NCBI RefSeq assembly: GCF_041897535.1
Contig: NZ_CP169217.1
Location: 2,666,001-2,730,000 of the forward strand
Origin: Methylomicrobium lacus_A
GTDB lineage: Bacteria > Pseudomonadota > Gammaproteobacteria > Methylococcales > Methylomonadaceae
DNA length: 64,000 nt
Direction: 5' to 3'
Positions 35,143-44,904 of this stretch are shown here, piece after piece. The notes beneath the pieces are model-generated. The model had not been told where the DNA came from, made no database searches, and worked only from the letters and a program-made list of their open reading frames with translations. How positions within the stretch are numbered: position 1 is the first letter of the stretch; each line of letters opens with the position of its first letter. Made by a program: the position numbers and the translations under genes.

Positions 35143-38100
35143 ATGACAATAACAACGAAGTTGCATCGATGGATTACTCCAGTGCTGGCTTATAAAGCCC
35201 CAGCAGCGATGATCCATATGCTGCTTTTGCTGGGCCTATTTGCTGGGCAAGCGGTCGCTGCCATGCCTGCGGGGGGCGCTGTCATTCAGAACCGTGCCGA
35301 AGCCAGTTATGTGCCTTATGGCGGGGCGGCAAGCGAAACGGTCTATTCCAACACCGTGGAGGTCGCGGTACAAAACGTTGAGGCACTGACGCTGACGCAG
35401 GACCAGAGCGTCCGTCTTCCGGCAGGAGCCACCGCCGTATTGCCGCATCTGTTGACCAATACCGGCAATACCCCATCGACCTATCTGGTTTCACTGAGCA
35501 ACGCGGAAAACGACGACTATGACCTCGTCGCCCTGCGCCTCGTGCATGATCGCAATCATAATGGCCTTTTTGACGATGCCGATGTGCTGATTCAATTAAA
35601 CGATCCCAATACGGGCATTGCCTTGGCCGCTGGCGAGTCGGCCTCTTTATTGGCGATCGGGGAGGTGCCGGCTGCTCAAACTGGCGGACTTTCACGCGTG
35701 GTGTTGGAAGTAAAAACGATCGGCGGGGCCGCAAGCGGCAGCAATACCGATGTGATCGAAGAGGCCAATGCGGCCGTGATGTCGATTGTCAAGAAAGCCG
35801 ATCAAGCCGGGCCGGTTAAGCCGGGTCAATCGGTGCGTTACACGCTGACCGCGATCAACACAGGCAGCCAGCCCGCACTACCCGCGTCTGAAACGGGCCT
35901 CGCCGCTACCCCGATTAAAGTCGACGGGGTGACAAAGTCTCTCGTCCTGATCCGCGATGCCATCCCCGCAGAAACGACATTTGCCGGCGGACTCGCCGCC
36001 AGCAACGCGAATGCGATAAAAATGTACCGTGTACGGGGGGCGATGCCTTACGACTATCAGACGACACTCATCGAACCGGCGCTCGTCATCGAGGCCGCCA
36101 TCGGCTTGACGACGCCAGTGGGTGCCGGTCTCTCCGAATCGATGGCGTTTGATGTCAAGGTGACCGGCAAGGGAAGCGACAACATTAGCAACAGCGGTTT
36201 CGTGACTTTTAACGACGGCTCCGGCACTATCAGTACGGAGTCCAATGCGGTCGTCCTGCCCCTGGCCGCCGCTGCCACTCCCAACCTTTCGATGACTAAG
36301 ACGGTCGGGATGCCGCGCAAGCTTTCGGCAGACACTTATGAGCTGGACTACACCATCAAGGTCAAAAATACCGGTGAGGCCGACGCCCCTTTTATCAGAG
36401 TGGCGGACAATCTGGACTGCACTTTTCAAATGGACCGCGCCAATGGCCCTGTCAAATCCTGGGAACTGCTCGGCCCGCCGGTGATGCACAACGGACTGCT
36501 GGTGTCGGCGGGTGCGGCTTATCAGGGAGCTATCGGCCAGGGAGTTTGTGACCGCGCTCAACTGGATCAAACGGACGCGAGGCTGGGCTTTCCGAACCTA
36601 CCGCAATTAAGCCTCAGCGATGGCAGCCGCGGTCTCAAAGCCGGCGAGGAAGAGGTGATTACGTTCACCGTCCGCCTGGTGCGCGATCTTGCGGTGGCGA
36701 AAACCAGCGAGACTTTTGTCAACAAGGCCTTTAGCGCCGCCTTTGATGCCCAGAGCCTTAACGGCGCAACCCTTGTTGCCGCAGCGTCGGCGACGACCGA
36801 CGCCCTGTTAATCGATCCGCAGGGCGTGATATACGACGCCTCCAATCCGGCCAAATTGATTCAGGGAGCCAAGGTCATGCTGGTTCGGGAGCAGTGCAGC
36901 GGCGGACCCGCGCCGGACTTTACCCTCGACCAGTTGCAGTTCGGCGCCGATGGTCGCTACACCAGCGAAAGCCGTAATACGATCAGCATGATAACGGGCG
37001 CTGACGGCGCCTATTTCTTCGTATTAAAAAGTCCGCCGGTCGCGCTGGATTGCGATTATTCGCTCAAGGTGGCGGCGCCCGACGGTTATGCGTTTCAGTC
37101 CGCGATAGCGCCGCGGGCGGGGATTGCCCCTGCGGGTCTGGTACAGCCCCAGGACGGGCCGCCGACAAACCCTGCGGCCGCACCGTATTATCTGAACTTC
37201 CGCCTGGGTCCAGGTTTCGGCTCGGTGTTTCACAATCACATCCCGCTGGATCCGGCGGCTGACGGCAGCGGCGGGCAGTTGTTTCTGAGAAAAACCGCGG
37301 CCAAGGCGGTAGTCGAACTCGGCGATTTTCTCGACTACAGCATTACCCTGACCAATCAAACCGCCTCGTCCGTCACCGGCTACCGCATCGTCGACAGCCT
37401 GCCTGCAGGCTTTGCTTACGAGTCCGGCAGCACCCTGATAGATGACACCCGCGCCGCGGATCCCGAGGGCGGCCGCGGTCCTATCATCACCTGGTCCGAC
37501 CCGGACAAAACGATTCCCGTAGGAGGCAGCGTTGAGCTGACTTACCGGGTACGGGTGGGCGTGGGCGCCGCTCAGGGTGACGGCATCAATCACGCCGTCG
37601 CCAGCAGCGGCCCTCTGCGCTCGCAAGAGGCATTGGCGCGGGTAAAAGTCACCGGCGGCGTATTCAGCGACGAGGGCTTCATCGTCGGCAAAGTCTATAT
37701 GGACTGCAACGCCGACCGTATCCAGGAGCCTGGGGAAATCGGCGTGCCCGGCGTGCGCATCTTCCTGGAAGACGGCACCTACATCATTTCCGATGTCGAG
37801 GGCAAATACAGTTTTTACGGCATCAAGCCGGTAACCCATGTGCTGAAGCTGGATAGCACCACCTTGCCGCGCGGCGCGAAGCTGATTCCCTTGTCCAACC
37901 GCAACTCGGGCAAGGGCGACAGCCGATTCGTCGATCTTAAGAAAGGCGAGCTGCACAAGGCGGATTTTGCCATTGCCAATGATCCTGGCGAGGCAGGGAA
38001 AGCCGTGTGCGGGCAAGGCCCCGTGTTCGAAGAGGTCACGCGCCGCCGTGCCGCGTTGGCGGAACGGCCGGACGCCGAGATCGACGTTGTGTTGCGCTCC

Positions 38101-41100
38101 CGTCTCGATGCGCAAGGCAGGCCTATCAATCCGGGCGATATCCGGGGCCTGCCGGCCGCGGGCCTGGTGGGCCAATTGCCTGGAGCCGTCAACGGCACGC
38201 AAACCGTAGGCGCCGCCCAGGCGTTTACCAGCGTGATGCCGCGCGACCTGAACCTAGTGCGCCCATTGGCGTTGCCGGATGTTCCCGTCTCGCCGGTGCC
38301 TGTCGTCAAACTCGAAGACCAGATCGCCAAGCTCGACAACCGTCTGGACTTCGTTGACCTGAAGGATGAAGATACCTTGCCCATCGATCAGGCCAATATC
38401 CGGGTCAAAGGCGCGCTGGGCGCCACTTTCCGTCTGACCGTGAACGGCAGGGAGATTTCCGACAAGCGCGTGGGCAAGCGTAGCCGGCTTGCGGACAAGC
38501 AGATGGAAGCGTGGGAGTTTGTCGGCGTGGGTTTGCATCCGGGCCGCAATACCCTCAAGCTCGAACAGATCGATATCGCGGGCAATCCTCGCGGCGAAAA
38601 GACGATTACCCTGACCGCGCCCGACGCCCTGGGCAGACTCGAACTCGATCTTCCCGCCGTTGCCATCGCCGACGGCAATACGCCGATCCGGATGAAGCTG
38701 CGCCTGACCGATGGCACGGGCGTGCCGGTCACCGTACGTACCCAGGTGACCCTGCAAACGGATCGGGGACGCTGGGTCACCCAGGACTTAAATCAAGCCG
38801 AGCCGGGCACCCAGATTTTTGTCCAGGGCGGCAGCGCCGAAGTCGTGCTGATGCCGCCGAGCGAGCCCAGCGACGGGATTATCCGCATCAGCGCCGGCAT
38901 GATCGAACGGGAAGTCAAAATCGCCTATCTGCCGGAACTGCGTCCGCTCGTCGGTGCCGGTATCTTAGAGGGCGTATTGAACCTGCGCAGGCTGGCCAGC
39001 GGCAATCTGACCGCAACGAAGCCTACCGACGCTTTCGAAAAGGAACTGTCGCATCTGTCGGTCAGCAGCGACGATAACACGACCACGGCCAGAGGCCGGG
39101 CGGCGTTTTTCTTCAAGGGCTCGGTGTTGGGCAAGTATTTGCTGACGACGGCGTACGACAGCGACAAGGGGACGCAGGAACGTCTGTTCCGGGATATTCA
39201 GCCGGATCAGTTTTATCCGATTTACGGCGATTCGGCGACCAAAGGTTTCGATGCCCAGAGCACAAACCGATTGTATGTCAGGGTGGATAAGGACAAGTCC
39301 TATCTGCTGTACGGCGATTACACCACGGCGGGTAATACCGACGTGCGCCAGCTGACCCAGTACAGCCGTTCGCTGACCGGGGTGAAGGGGCATTACGAAG
39401 ATCAGAGATTCAATGTCACCGGTTTTTACAGCGATAACGGTTCAACCCAGATTGTCGAGGAATTTCCCGCCAACGGCACCTCAGGCCCCTATGAACTGGG
39501 CAACGGCGGCAATATCATAGAGAACAGCGAAAAAGTGGAGGTGCTGGTGCGTGACCGCAACCAACTCAGCATCGTGCTCGCCAGTTCGACCCAGGTGCGT
39601 TTTGTCGATTACAACCTCGAGCCCCTGAGCAAGCGCCTGTTATTTCGCGGCCCCGTGCCATCGGTCGATGCCAACCTGAACCGTCAGTATATCCGGGTCA
39701 CCTACGAAATCGGCGCAAACGGCGTAGGCGGCGCGGGCGGCGGCCCCAAATTCGGGGTCGGCGGCGTGGATGCCCAGGTCAAAGTCACCGACAACATCCA
39801 GCTGGGGGTCATCGGTATCAAGGATAATGACCCTAGCAAAAAATCGACCCTCCTGGGCGCTACGGCGGTAGCAAAACTGGGCGAAAAAACCGTCGTCAAC
39901 GGAGAATTGGCGCGCAGCAACACCGACTTGAACGGCAGCGGCGACGCCGAGCGCATCGAAATCCGCCACGAACAGGGCCGCCTGAAGGCGCGCGCTCAGT
40001 TCACCAAAACCGATAAAAACTTCAGCAATCAGAGCGCCTACAGCACGGCCGGACGCACGGAAGCCCCCGCTACGGTGGAATATAAGCTCAGCCCCGACAC
40101 CACGCTCCGGGGAGAAGGCCTTTACAGCAAGGATGACGTTAACGGCGGCATCCGCAAGGGCGTGATCGCCAACTTGGTGCAGCGCCTCGGTGAAGGCATG
40201 GTCGGTGAACTGGGAATGCGCGCGTCCGTCGATACGGGCGTTCTCGGCGGCAGCAGTTGCGTGACTACTCTGACCTATACGACCGCCAACTGCGCGCCGA
40301 CCGCATTAACCAGGCCAGGTATAAGCAGCCGGAACGAACTCCTCACCGTGCGCGGCAAATTCACCACGGAAATACCCTGGGTAAGCGGGCTGCAGACTTA
40401 TGTCGAGGCCGAGCAGGATGTGCGCGATTTGCAGAAGCACCTGTTCGCCGTCGGCTCCAACTACCAGGTGTCTGAAAAGACCCGGCTGTTCGGCCGTTAT
40501 GAACTGGCCTCCACGCTAGGCAGCCAGTTCAACCTCAACAGCTTCGCACCCAACAATGCCGCGGTGATCGGTATTGAAAGCGCCTATATGAAAGGCGGCA
40601 ACATGTACAACGAATACCGGCTGCGTGACGGCCAATCCGGGCGGGAAGCCCAGGCGGCGCTGGGCGTGCGCAACACCTGGATGGTTTCCGAGGGTTTCCG
40701 CATCGGCGGCGGCTTCGAGACCACCCAAACGTTCAACGGCTTGGCGGGCAACAATTCTAACGCCTTGGTCGGTACCGCCGAATATTTTGCCCATCCGCGC
40801 TACCGCACCAGCGCCAGCCTGGAATTGCGCAAAGCCGATACCAGCGACAGTCTGCTCAATACCTTGGGAGTGTCTTACAAGCTGAGCAGGGATTGGAGTT
40901 TTCTCGGGCGCACCATCTTCTCCTATATCGACAATAAAAGCGCCGGCAAGACGCTGCAAACCCGCCAGCAAGTGGGCTTCGCCTACCGTGAAGTCGATCG
41001 AAACGTATGGAATCTCTTGGGCCGCTACGAGCACAAATACGAGGACATCACCGGCAGTCAGACGGATTCGAGTACGCGCACACACATTGTATCCGCCCAT

Positions 41101-41481
41101 GCCAACTATCAAGCCAATGCGGATGTCATTCTTTCAGGCCGCTACGCCGGCAAAATAGTGACGAGCGACAAAACGTTGACCGGCAGTGATGTACTGAATT
41201 CTCTCTATTGGGCGCAATTGCTTTATGGGCGCGCGACCTGGGATTTTATCAAAGATTGGGATGCGTCCTTGCAAACCGGGATCTATGTCGGCAAGGGCGG
41301 CGCCAGCCAATATGCGGTTGGCGCCGAAGTCGGTTATCAGGTTATCGACAATCTGTGGCTATCGGCCGGCTACAACCTCAAAGGCGTCAGCGACCCCGAT
41401 CTGGCGGCCAACGATTATCTGGATCCGGGTATTTATGTCCGGGCGCGCTTCAAGTTTGATGAAAATACCTTGTCATGGTAA
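35143..41481 (+). CDS. Giant outer-membrane protein: DUF11/SdrD-B passenger plus C-terminal beta-barrel
   Basis: A 2112-residue exported protein. A signal sequence (MIHMLLLLGLFAGQAVAA) ends near residue 40, then the MPAGGAVIQNRAEASYVPYG module related to the 32056 protein. Several Ig-like units follow: a DUF11 domain at about 711-840 (LRKTAAKAVVELGDFLDYSI), an SdrD-B/Cna-like domain at about 845-945 (GKVYMDCNADRIQEPGEIG with DxNxD-type calcium-site spacing), then an Ig/Big-like stretch to about 1290. From about 1315 on, the sequence shows alternating hydrophobic and polar residues, frequent Tyr/Phe and repeated turn motifs (YPIYGDSATKGFD, YLLYGDYTTAGN), ending in YVRARFKFDENTLSW with a C-terminal aromatic residue as in outer-membrane barrels. 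Start is uncertain: 35143 has no good ribosome site, 35089 is the alternative. Confidence 0.82.
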   Translation: MTITTKLHRWITPVLAYKAPAAMIHMLLLLGLFAGQAVAAMPAGGAVIQNRAEASYVPYGGAASETVYSNTVEVAVQNVEALTLTQDQSVRLPAGATAVLPHLLTNTGNTPSTYLVSLSNAENDDYDLVALRLVHDRNHNGLFDDADVLIQLNDPNTGIALAAGESASLLAIGEVPAAQTGGLSRVVLEVKTIGGAASGSNTDVIEEANAAVMSIVKKADQAGPVKPGQSVRYTLTAINTGSQPALPASETGLAATPIKVDGVTKSLVLIRDAIPAETTFAGGLAASNANAIKMYRVRGAMPYDYQTTLIEPALVIEAAIGLTTPVGAGLSESMAFDVKVTGKGSDNISNSGFVTFNDGSGTISTESNAVVLPLAAAATPNLSMTKTVGMPRKLSADTYELDYTIKVKNTGEADAPFIRVADNLDCTFQMDRANGPVKSWELLGPPVMHNGLLVSAGAAYQGAIGQGVCDRAQLDQTDARLGFPNLPQLSLSDGSRGLKAGEEEVITFTVRLVRDLAVAKTSETFVNKAFSAAFDAQSLNGATLVAAASATTDALLIDPQGVIYDASNPAKLIQGAKVMLVREQCSGGPAPDFTLDQLQFGADGRYTSESRNTISMITGADGAYFFVLKSPPVALDCDYSLKVAAPDGYAFQSAIAPRAGIAPAGLVQPQDGPPTNPAAAPYYLNFRLGPGFGSVFHNHIPLDPAADGSGGQLFLRKTAAKAVVELGDFLDYSITLTNQTASSVTGYRIVDSLPAGFAYESGSTLIDDTRAADPEGGRGPIITWSDPDKTIPVGGSVELTYRVRVGVGAAQGDGINHAVASSGPLRSQEALARVKVTGGVFSDEGFIVGKVYMDCNADRIQEPGEIGVPGVRIFLEDGTYIISDVEGKYSFYGIKPVTHVLKLDSTTLPRGAKLIPLSNRNSGKGDSRFVDLKKGELHKADFAIANDPGEAGKAVCGQGPVFEEVTRRRAALAERPDAEIDVVLRSRLDAQGRPINPGDIRGLPAAGLVGQLPGAVNGTQTVGAAQAFTSVMPRDLNLVRPLALPDVPVSPVPVVKLEDQIAKLDNRLDFVDLKDEDTLPIDQANIRVKGALGATFRLTVNGREISDKRVGKRSRLADKQMEAWEFVGVGLHPGRNTLKLEQIDIAGNPRGEKTITLTAPDALGRLELDLPAVAIADGNTPIRMKLRLTDGTGVPVTVRTQVTLQTDRGRWVTQDLNQAEPGTQIFVQGGSAEVVLMPPSEPSDGIIRISAGMIEREVKIAYLPELRPLVGAGILEGVLNLRRLASGNLTATKPTDAFEKELSHLSVSSDDNTTTARGRAAFFFKGSVLGKYLLTTAYDSDKGTQERLFRDIQPDQFYPIYGDSATKGFDAQSTNRLYVRVDKDKSYLLYGDYTTAGNTDVRQLTQYSRSLTGVKGHYEDQRFNVTGFYSDNGSTQIVEEFPANGTSGPYELGNGGNIIENSEKVEVLVRDRNQLSIVLASSTQVRFVDYNLEPLSKRLLFRGPVPSVDANLNRQYIRVTYEIGANGVGGAGGGPKFGVGGVDAQVKVTDNIQLGVIGIKDNDPSKKSTLLGATAVAKLGEKTVVNGELARSNTDLNGSGDAERIEIRHEQGRLKARAQFTKTDKNFSNQSAYSTAGRTEAPATVEYKLSPDTTLRGEGLYSKDDVNGGIRKGVIANLVQRLGEGMVGELGMRASVDTGVLGGSSCVTTLTYTTANCAPTALTRPGISSRNELLTVRGKFTTEIPWVSGLQTYVEAEQDVRDLQKHLFAVGSNYQVSEKTRLFGRYELASTLGSQFNLNSFAPNNAAVIGIESAYMKGGNMYNEYRLRDGQSGREAQAALGVRNTWMVSEGFRIGGGFETTQTFNGLAGNNSNALVGTAEYFAHPRYRTSASLELRKADTSDSLLNTLGVSYKLSRDWSFLGRTIFSYIDNKSAGKTLQTRQQVGFAYREVDRNVWNLLGRYEHKYEDITGSQTDSSTRTHIVSAHANYQANADVILSGRYAGKIVTSDKTLTGSDVLNSLYWAQLLYGRATWDFIKDWDASLQTGIYVGKGGASQYAVGAEVGYQVIDNLWLSAGYNLKGVSDPDLAANDYLDPGIYVRARFKFDENTLSW

Positions 41482-41565
41482 AAAACAGCCCGTGATGAAA
41501 AAATTGAACAACGCAAAAGGAATGTTTTCTTTGCAACTAAACCGACGCGTGAATATTGAATTGCA

Positions 41566-44500
41566 ATGACGCCGCATTATCCCTCAACACTGTCCCGCTT
41601 CGGCATTTTGATGATCTCCCTTTCGATAGGGTATTTATCCAGACTTCTTGTTTTTCTTCTCCTGCTGTCGGCATCGCCCTCTTCTGTTTGGGCGTTAACG
41701 ACGTCGGCATTGAAAGATCAGACCTGCGTCGGCTATCGCTCCGGCAACACGACTTGTACTGCGGGCGAATTCACCGTGAGTCCGGTGTTCAGCGCGGCGC
41801 CCGGTACCCCCCCTTTTTGCGTCGCCGGGGAGGCTTTTAATTTCCAAGTGGAGCTGGGGCTTTCCGGTTCCAATACGGACCGCATGGATGTCGGCTTTTT
41901 CGTCGGGCAACAGGGCAACGATCCGCGCGCCGAAACCCCGGGCAATAACTGTTCCGTCGCCACCTTTCCGACCAGCCCGTTGCCTTGGAAAAACGTTGAT
42001 TTTGATGCCTGCGGCGATTTTTTAGGCGGCGGCAATCAAACCACGACGATCAACGAAATCAAAGTCGTTTGCGCCGGCGATACCGCGACCGGCGAGTTGA
42101 CCATTCCTTACGTGCTGACTTATTGGCAGAATAACGGCAATGCATGTACCGGCCCTGCCGATGTGCAAAATGGCTCGCCTTCCAAATGCAATGCGGGCAC
42201 CAGCGCTGTCAGCGGCGTCGTCGCCGTTCGCGTTGGCGCTTATGTCGATGTGACCAAAGCGACTTTACCCGCCGGCAATACGAGCCAATCCTTTACTTAC
42301 ACCGCAACCGGACCTGCCGGTTCTAAGGTTGTGGCCTTGGTTGGCGCGACTTATACGCCTACGCTGATTAGTGCGGCAACGAATACGGCCACGGTATCGA
42401 TTACCGGGGGACAAACCGTACGCTTTTACATCGACGCGACCGCCAGCAATAAATCGCTGACGATTACCGAGGCGGCCGCTCCGGGCTGGGAGTCGGCAGC
42501 CCAGGCGATCAGTTGCTCCTCGGTGAAGGGAAACCCCTCGCTCACCACCAATCCGGCGACCCGCACGATTACCGCAAATAATTTAACCGTGACCAACAGC
42601 GCCGCCGCCTGCACCTTCACCAACAAGCAAAGTTCACGAATCACCTTAGTCAAAACGGTCGGCGGGCGCGTGGACAATGCCGATCAATTCAGCGTCGGCG
42701 CCACTGGCGGCGGCACCCTGGTGGGGACGGCCTCGGCGACGACCTCCGGCACCGCAACCACCGCAAGCACGACCTTTTACAGCAGCCCCTCGGCGACCCT
42801 GAACTTAATGGATGCCAAGGCCGCCGGCCCCACCGCGTTGACAGGCTATGACACGCGTTTAACGTGTACCAATGCCTTTACCGGCGCAGGCGCAACGCCC
42901 AATGCGAGCTTGCCGAACAACCTCAATACGACAAGCGCCAACATTACCCCGGCCCCGGGCGACGACATCACGTGTACCTACACCAATACCCCCAAACCGC
43001 GCATCAGCCTGCAAAAAGTCATCGGCGCCTCGGGCAACGGGCGGGTTGCCGATACCGATCAATTTACGCTGGCGATGACAGGCGCAGCTTCGGTAACGAC
43101 CACCGGCAGCGGCGCGTCAATTACCTCTCCGCCGGCAGCGCTTATCGCCACGCCGGGCACTGCGGTTACGTTAACGGAAACGGCGGCCGGCACCACCAAT
43201 TTAAGCAATTACACCACGACTTATGCCTGTACCAACACAAGCGCAGGCGGTACGGCGATCGCTTCCGGCATAGGCACGAGTTTCAGTTTTACGCCTGCCA
43301 ATAAGGACGTTATTGCCTGCACTTTTACCAATACGCGTAAAGCTGCGCATTTCACACTGCAAAAAACCTGGGTGAACGCGACGGTTAACGATGCGGCGAT
43401 CGTATCGGCAACAGGACTGACCTCTCTGAATTCCGTCGCGAATGCCGCCAACGAAACCGATACGGCGGCGGCACAATCCGTCCATGCGGGGGACATTATC
43501 ACGCTGGCCGAAACCTTCGGCCCGGATAATGCGGCTCGCTATACCGGCGCCTTGAGTTGCACGGGAACGGCCGGTTTATCGGGCAATACGGTCATCATCG
43601 GTCCTACGGATACCGATGTTATTTGTACTTATACGAATGCCAAAATAGAAGCCGTCATCGCCGGCAGCGTTTTTAAAGACAGCGGCACCGGCGGCGGCAC
43701 CGCGAACAATGCCATACAGGATGGCACCGAAGCGGGCATCAGCGGCGTCACGGTCAGGCTGACCGATTGCAACGGCATCACATACGGCACCGCCGCGACC
43801 GACGGCGCGGGGAGCTATCGTTTCCTTGCTTCAGGGGTTCCGGAAGGAAGCGTCTGCGTCGAGGAAAGCAATTTATCGGCTTACACCTCGACCGGGATCA
43901 ATGTGGCGGGCAGCACCACGCCTCCGGGCTACACGCTGGTTACGGCGGACAAGATCGGCTTCAGCCTGGCCAACGGAATCAGTCATGCCGGCTTGAATTT
44001 CGGCGACGTGCCTGCCAATCAATTTCTCACCGACGGCAACCAGACCGGTATCGCCGGCAGCACGCTGATTTACCCGCATACCTTTATCGCGGGCACGGGC
44101 GGCTCGGTCACCTTCAGCCTGCCCGGCGCCGTCGCCTCACCGAACATTCCGGGCTGGAGCGAAGTGTTGTATATGGATGGCGATTGTGATGCACTGCTGG
44201 ATGACGCCGAAGCCAATAGCCTCTTGCTTCCTGTTGCTCTGACAGTCGCCGAGGGGCAAACCCTCTGTCTTATCCAGAAAGAATTCATCCCTGCCGGCGC
44301 GGATCAAGGCGCCAGCAATTATGTGCCGGTACAGGCATTGTTCGCCTACGTTGGCTCCTCTTTGCCCGATGCCGTTTACACGCGCCAGGATGTCACCACG
44401 GTCGGTTCGTCAGCGCTGTTATTGTATAAAGAAGTGCGCAACGTCAGCACGCCGACTACACCGGCATGGAAAACCCGCAATACGGCCAAGCCGGGCGAGA

Positions 44501-44778
44501 TACTGGAATACAGGATCACTTACACTAACAACGGCCCCGATCCGATCACGAATTTACAGATCAATGACGCCACGCCGGCGTTCACTACGTTCGTATCGGG
44601 ACTCTGTGAAATCGCAGCCCCTGCAACGCCCGCGAGCCTCGGGTTGTGCACGCTGACCCTGATGCCGCCGCCTCAGCGGGCCGGTGCATTGAAATGGACT
44701 TTTTCGTCGACGGGGTCGCCGTCACAACTGCCGCCCGCCGGTACCGGCTTTGTGACCTTTCAAGTCAAGGTGGATTAG
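41566..44778 (+). CDS. Exported protein with Cna/SpaA-like repeats, SdrD-B and DUF11 domains
   Basis: A 1070-residue protein. A signal sequence (SRLLVFLLLLSASPSSVWA, ending near 43) is followed by an N-terminal domain rich in Cys (about 50-330). Three similar prealbumin/SpaA-like units begin at residues 357 (RITLVKTVGGRVDNADQF), 478 (RISLQKVIGASGNGRVAD) and 595 (HFTLQKTWVNATVNDAAI). An SdrD-B domain sits at about 698-800 (AGSVFKDSG...NAIQDGTEAG), followed by a jelly-roll-like stretch and a C-terminal DUF11 domain at about 953-1070 ending GFVTFQVKVD, related to that of the 32056 protein. Cna-like domains often carry Lys-Asn isopeptide bonds; whether these do is untested. No membrane anchor. 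It starts 84 bases after the barrel gene. Confidence 0.8.
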   Translation: MTPHYPSTLSRFGILMISLSIGYLSRLLVFLLLLSASPSSVWALTTSALKDQTCVGYRSGNTTCTAGEFTVSPVFSAAPGTPPFCVAGEAFNFQVELGLSGSNTDRMDVGFFVGQQGNDPRAETPGNNCSVATFPTSPLPWKNVDFDACGDFLGGGNQTTTINEIKVVCAGDTATGELTIPYVLTYWQNNGNACTGPADVQNGSPSKCNAGTSAVSGVVAVRVGAYVDVTKATLPAGNTSQSFTYTATGPAGSKVVALVGATYTPTLISAATNTATVSITGGQTVRFYIDATASNKSLTITEAAAPGWESAAQAISCSSVKGNPSLTTNPATRTITANNLTVTNSAAACTFTNKQSSRITLVKTVGGRVDNADQFSVGATGGGTLVGTASATTSGTATTASTTFYSSPSATLNLMDAKAAGPTALTGYDTRLTCTNAFTGAGATPNASLPNNLNTTSANITPAPGDDITCTYTNTPKPRISLQKVIGASGNGRVADTDQFTLAMTGAASVTTTGSGASITSPPAALIATPGTAVTLTETAAGTTNLSNYTTTYACTNTSAGGTAIASGIGTSFSFTPANKDVIACTFTNTRKAAHFTLQKTWVNATVNDAAIVSATGLTSLNSVANAANETDTAAAQSVHAGDIITLAETFGPDNAARYTGALSCTGTAGLSGNTVIIGPTDTDVICTYTNAKIEAVIAGSVFKDSGTGGGTANNAIQDGTEAGISGVTVRLTDCNGITYGTAATDGAGSYRFLASGVPEGSVCVEESNLSAYTSTGINVAGSTTPPGYTLVTADKIGFSLANGISHAGLNFGDVPANQFLTDGNQTGIAGSTLIYPHTFIAGTGGSVTFSLPGAVASPNIPGWSEVLYMDGDCDALLDDAEANSLLLPVALTVAEGQTLCLIQKEFIPAGADQGASNYVPVQALFAYVGSSLPDAVYTRQDVTTVGSSALLLYKEVRNVSTPTTPAWKTRNTAKPGEILEYRITYTNNGPDPITNLQINDATPAFTTFVSGLCEIAAPATPASLGLCTLTLMPPPQRAGALKWTFSSTGSPSQLPPAGTGFVTFQVKVD

Positions 44779-44904
44779 CAGGCACGCTTGCTGAACACCC
44801 GACACATGGCCAATAATGACGAACGAGAGAGGCCTTCGGGCAATCATTTCAACATAATCTTTGGCCCCCGCGATGGATAACCCCCTAAATTCCGAGCGCA
44901 GCCG

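Noticed and set aside
32056..44778. CRISPR array or tandem DNA repeats in the repetitive-looking DUF11 genes
   Set aside because: Repetition is at the protein-domain level with diverged codons; there are no short identical direct repeats with regular spacers.
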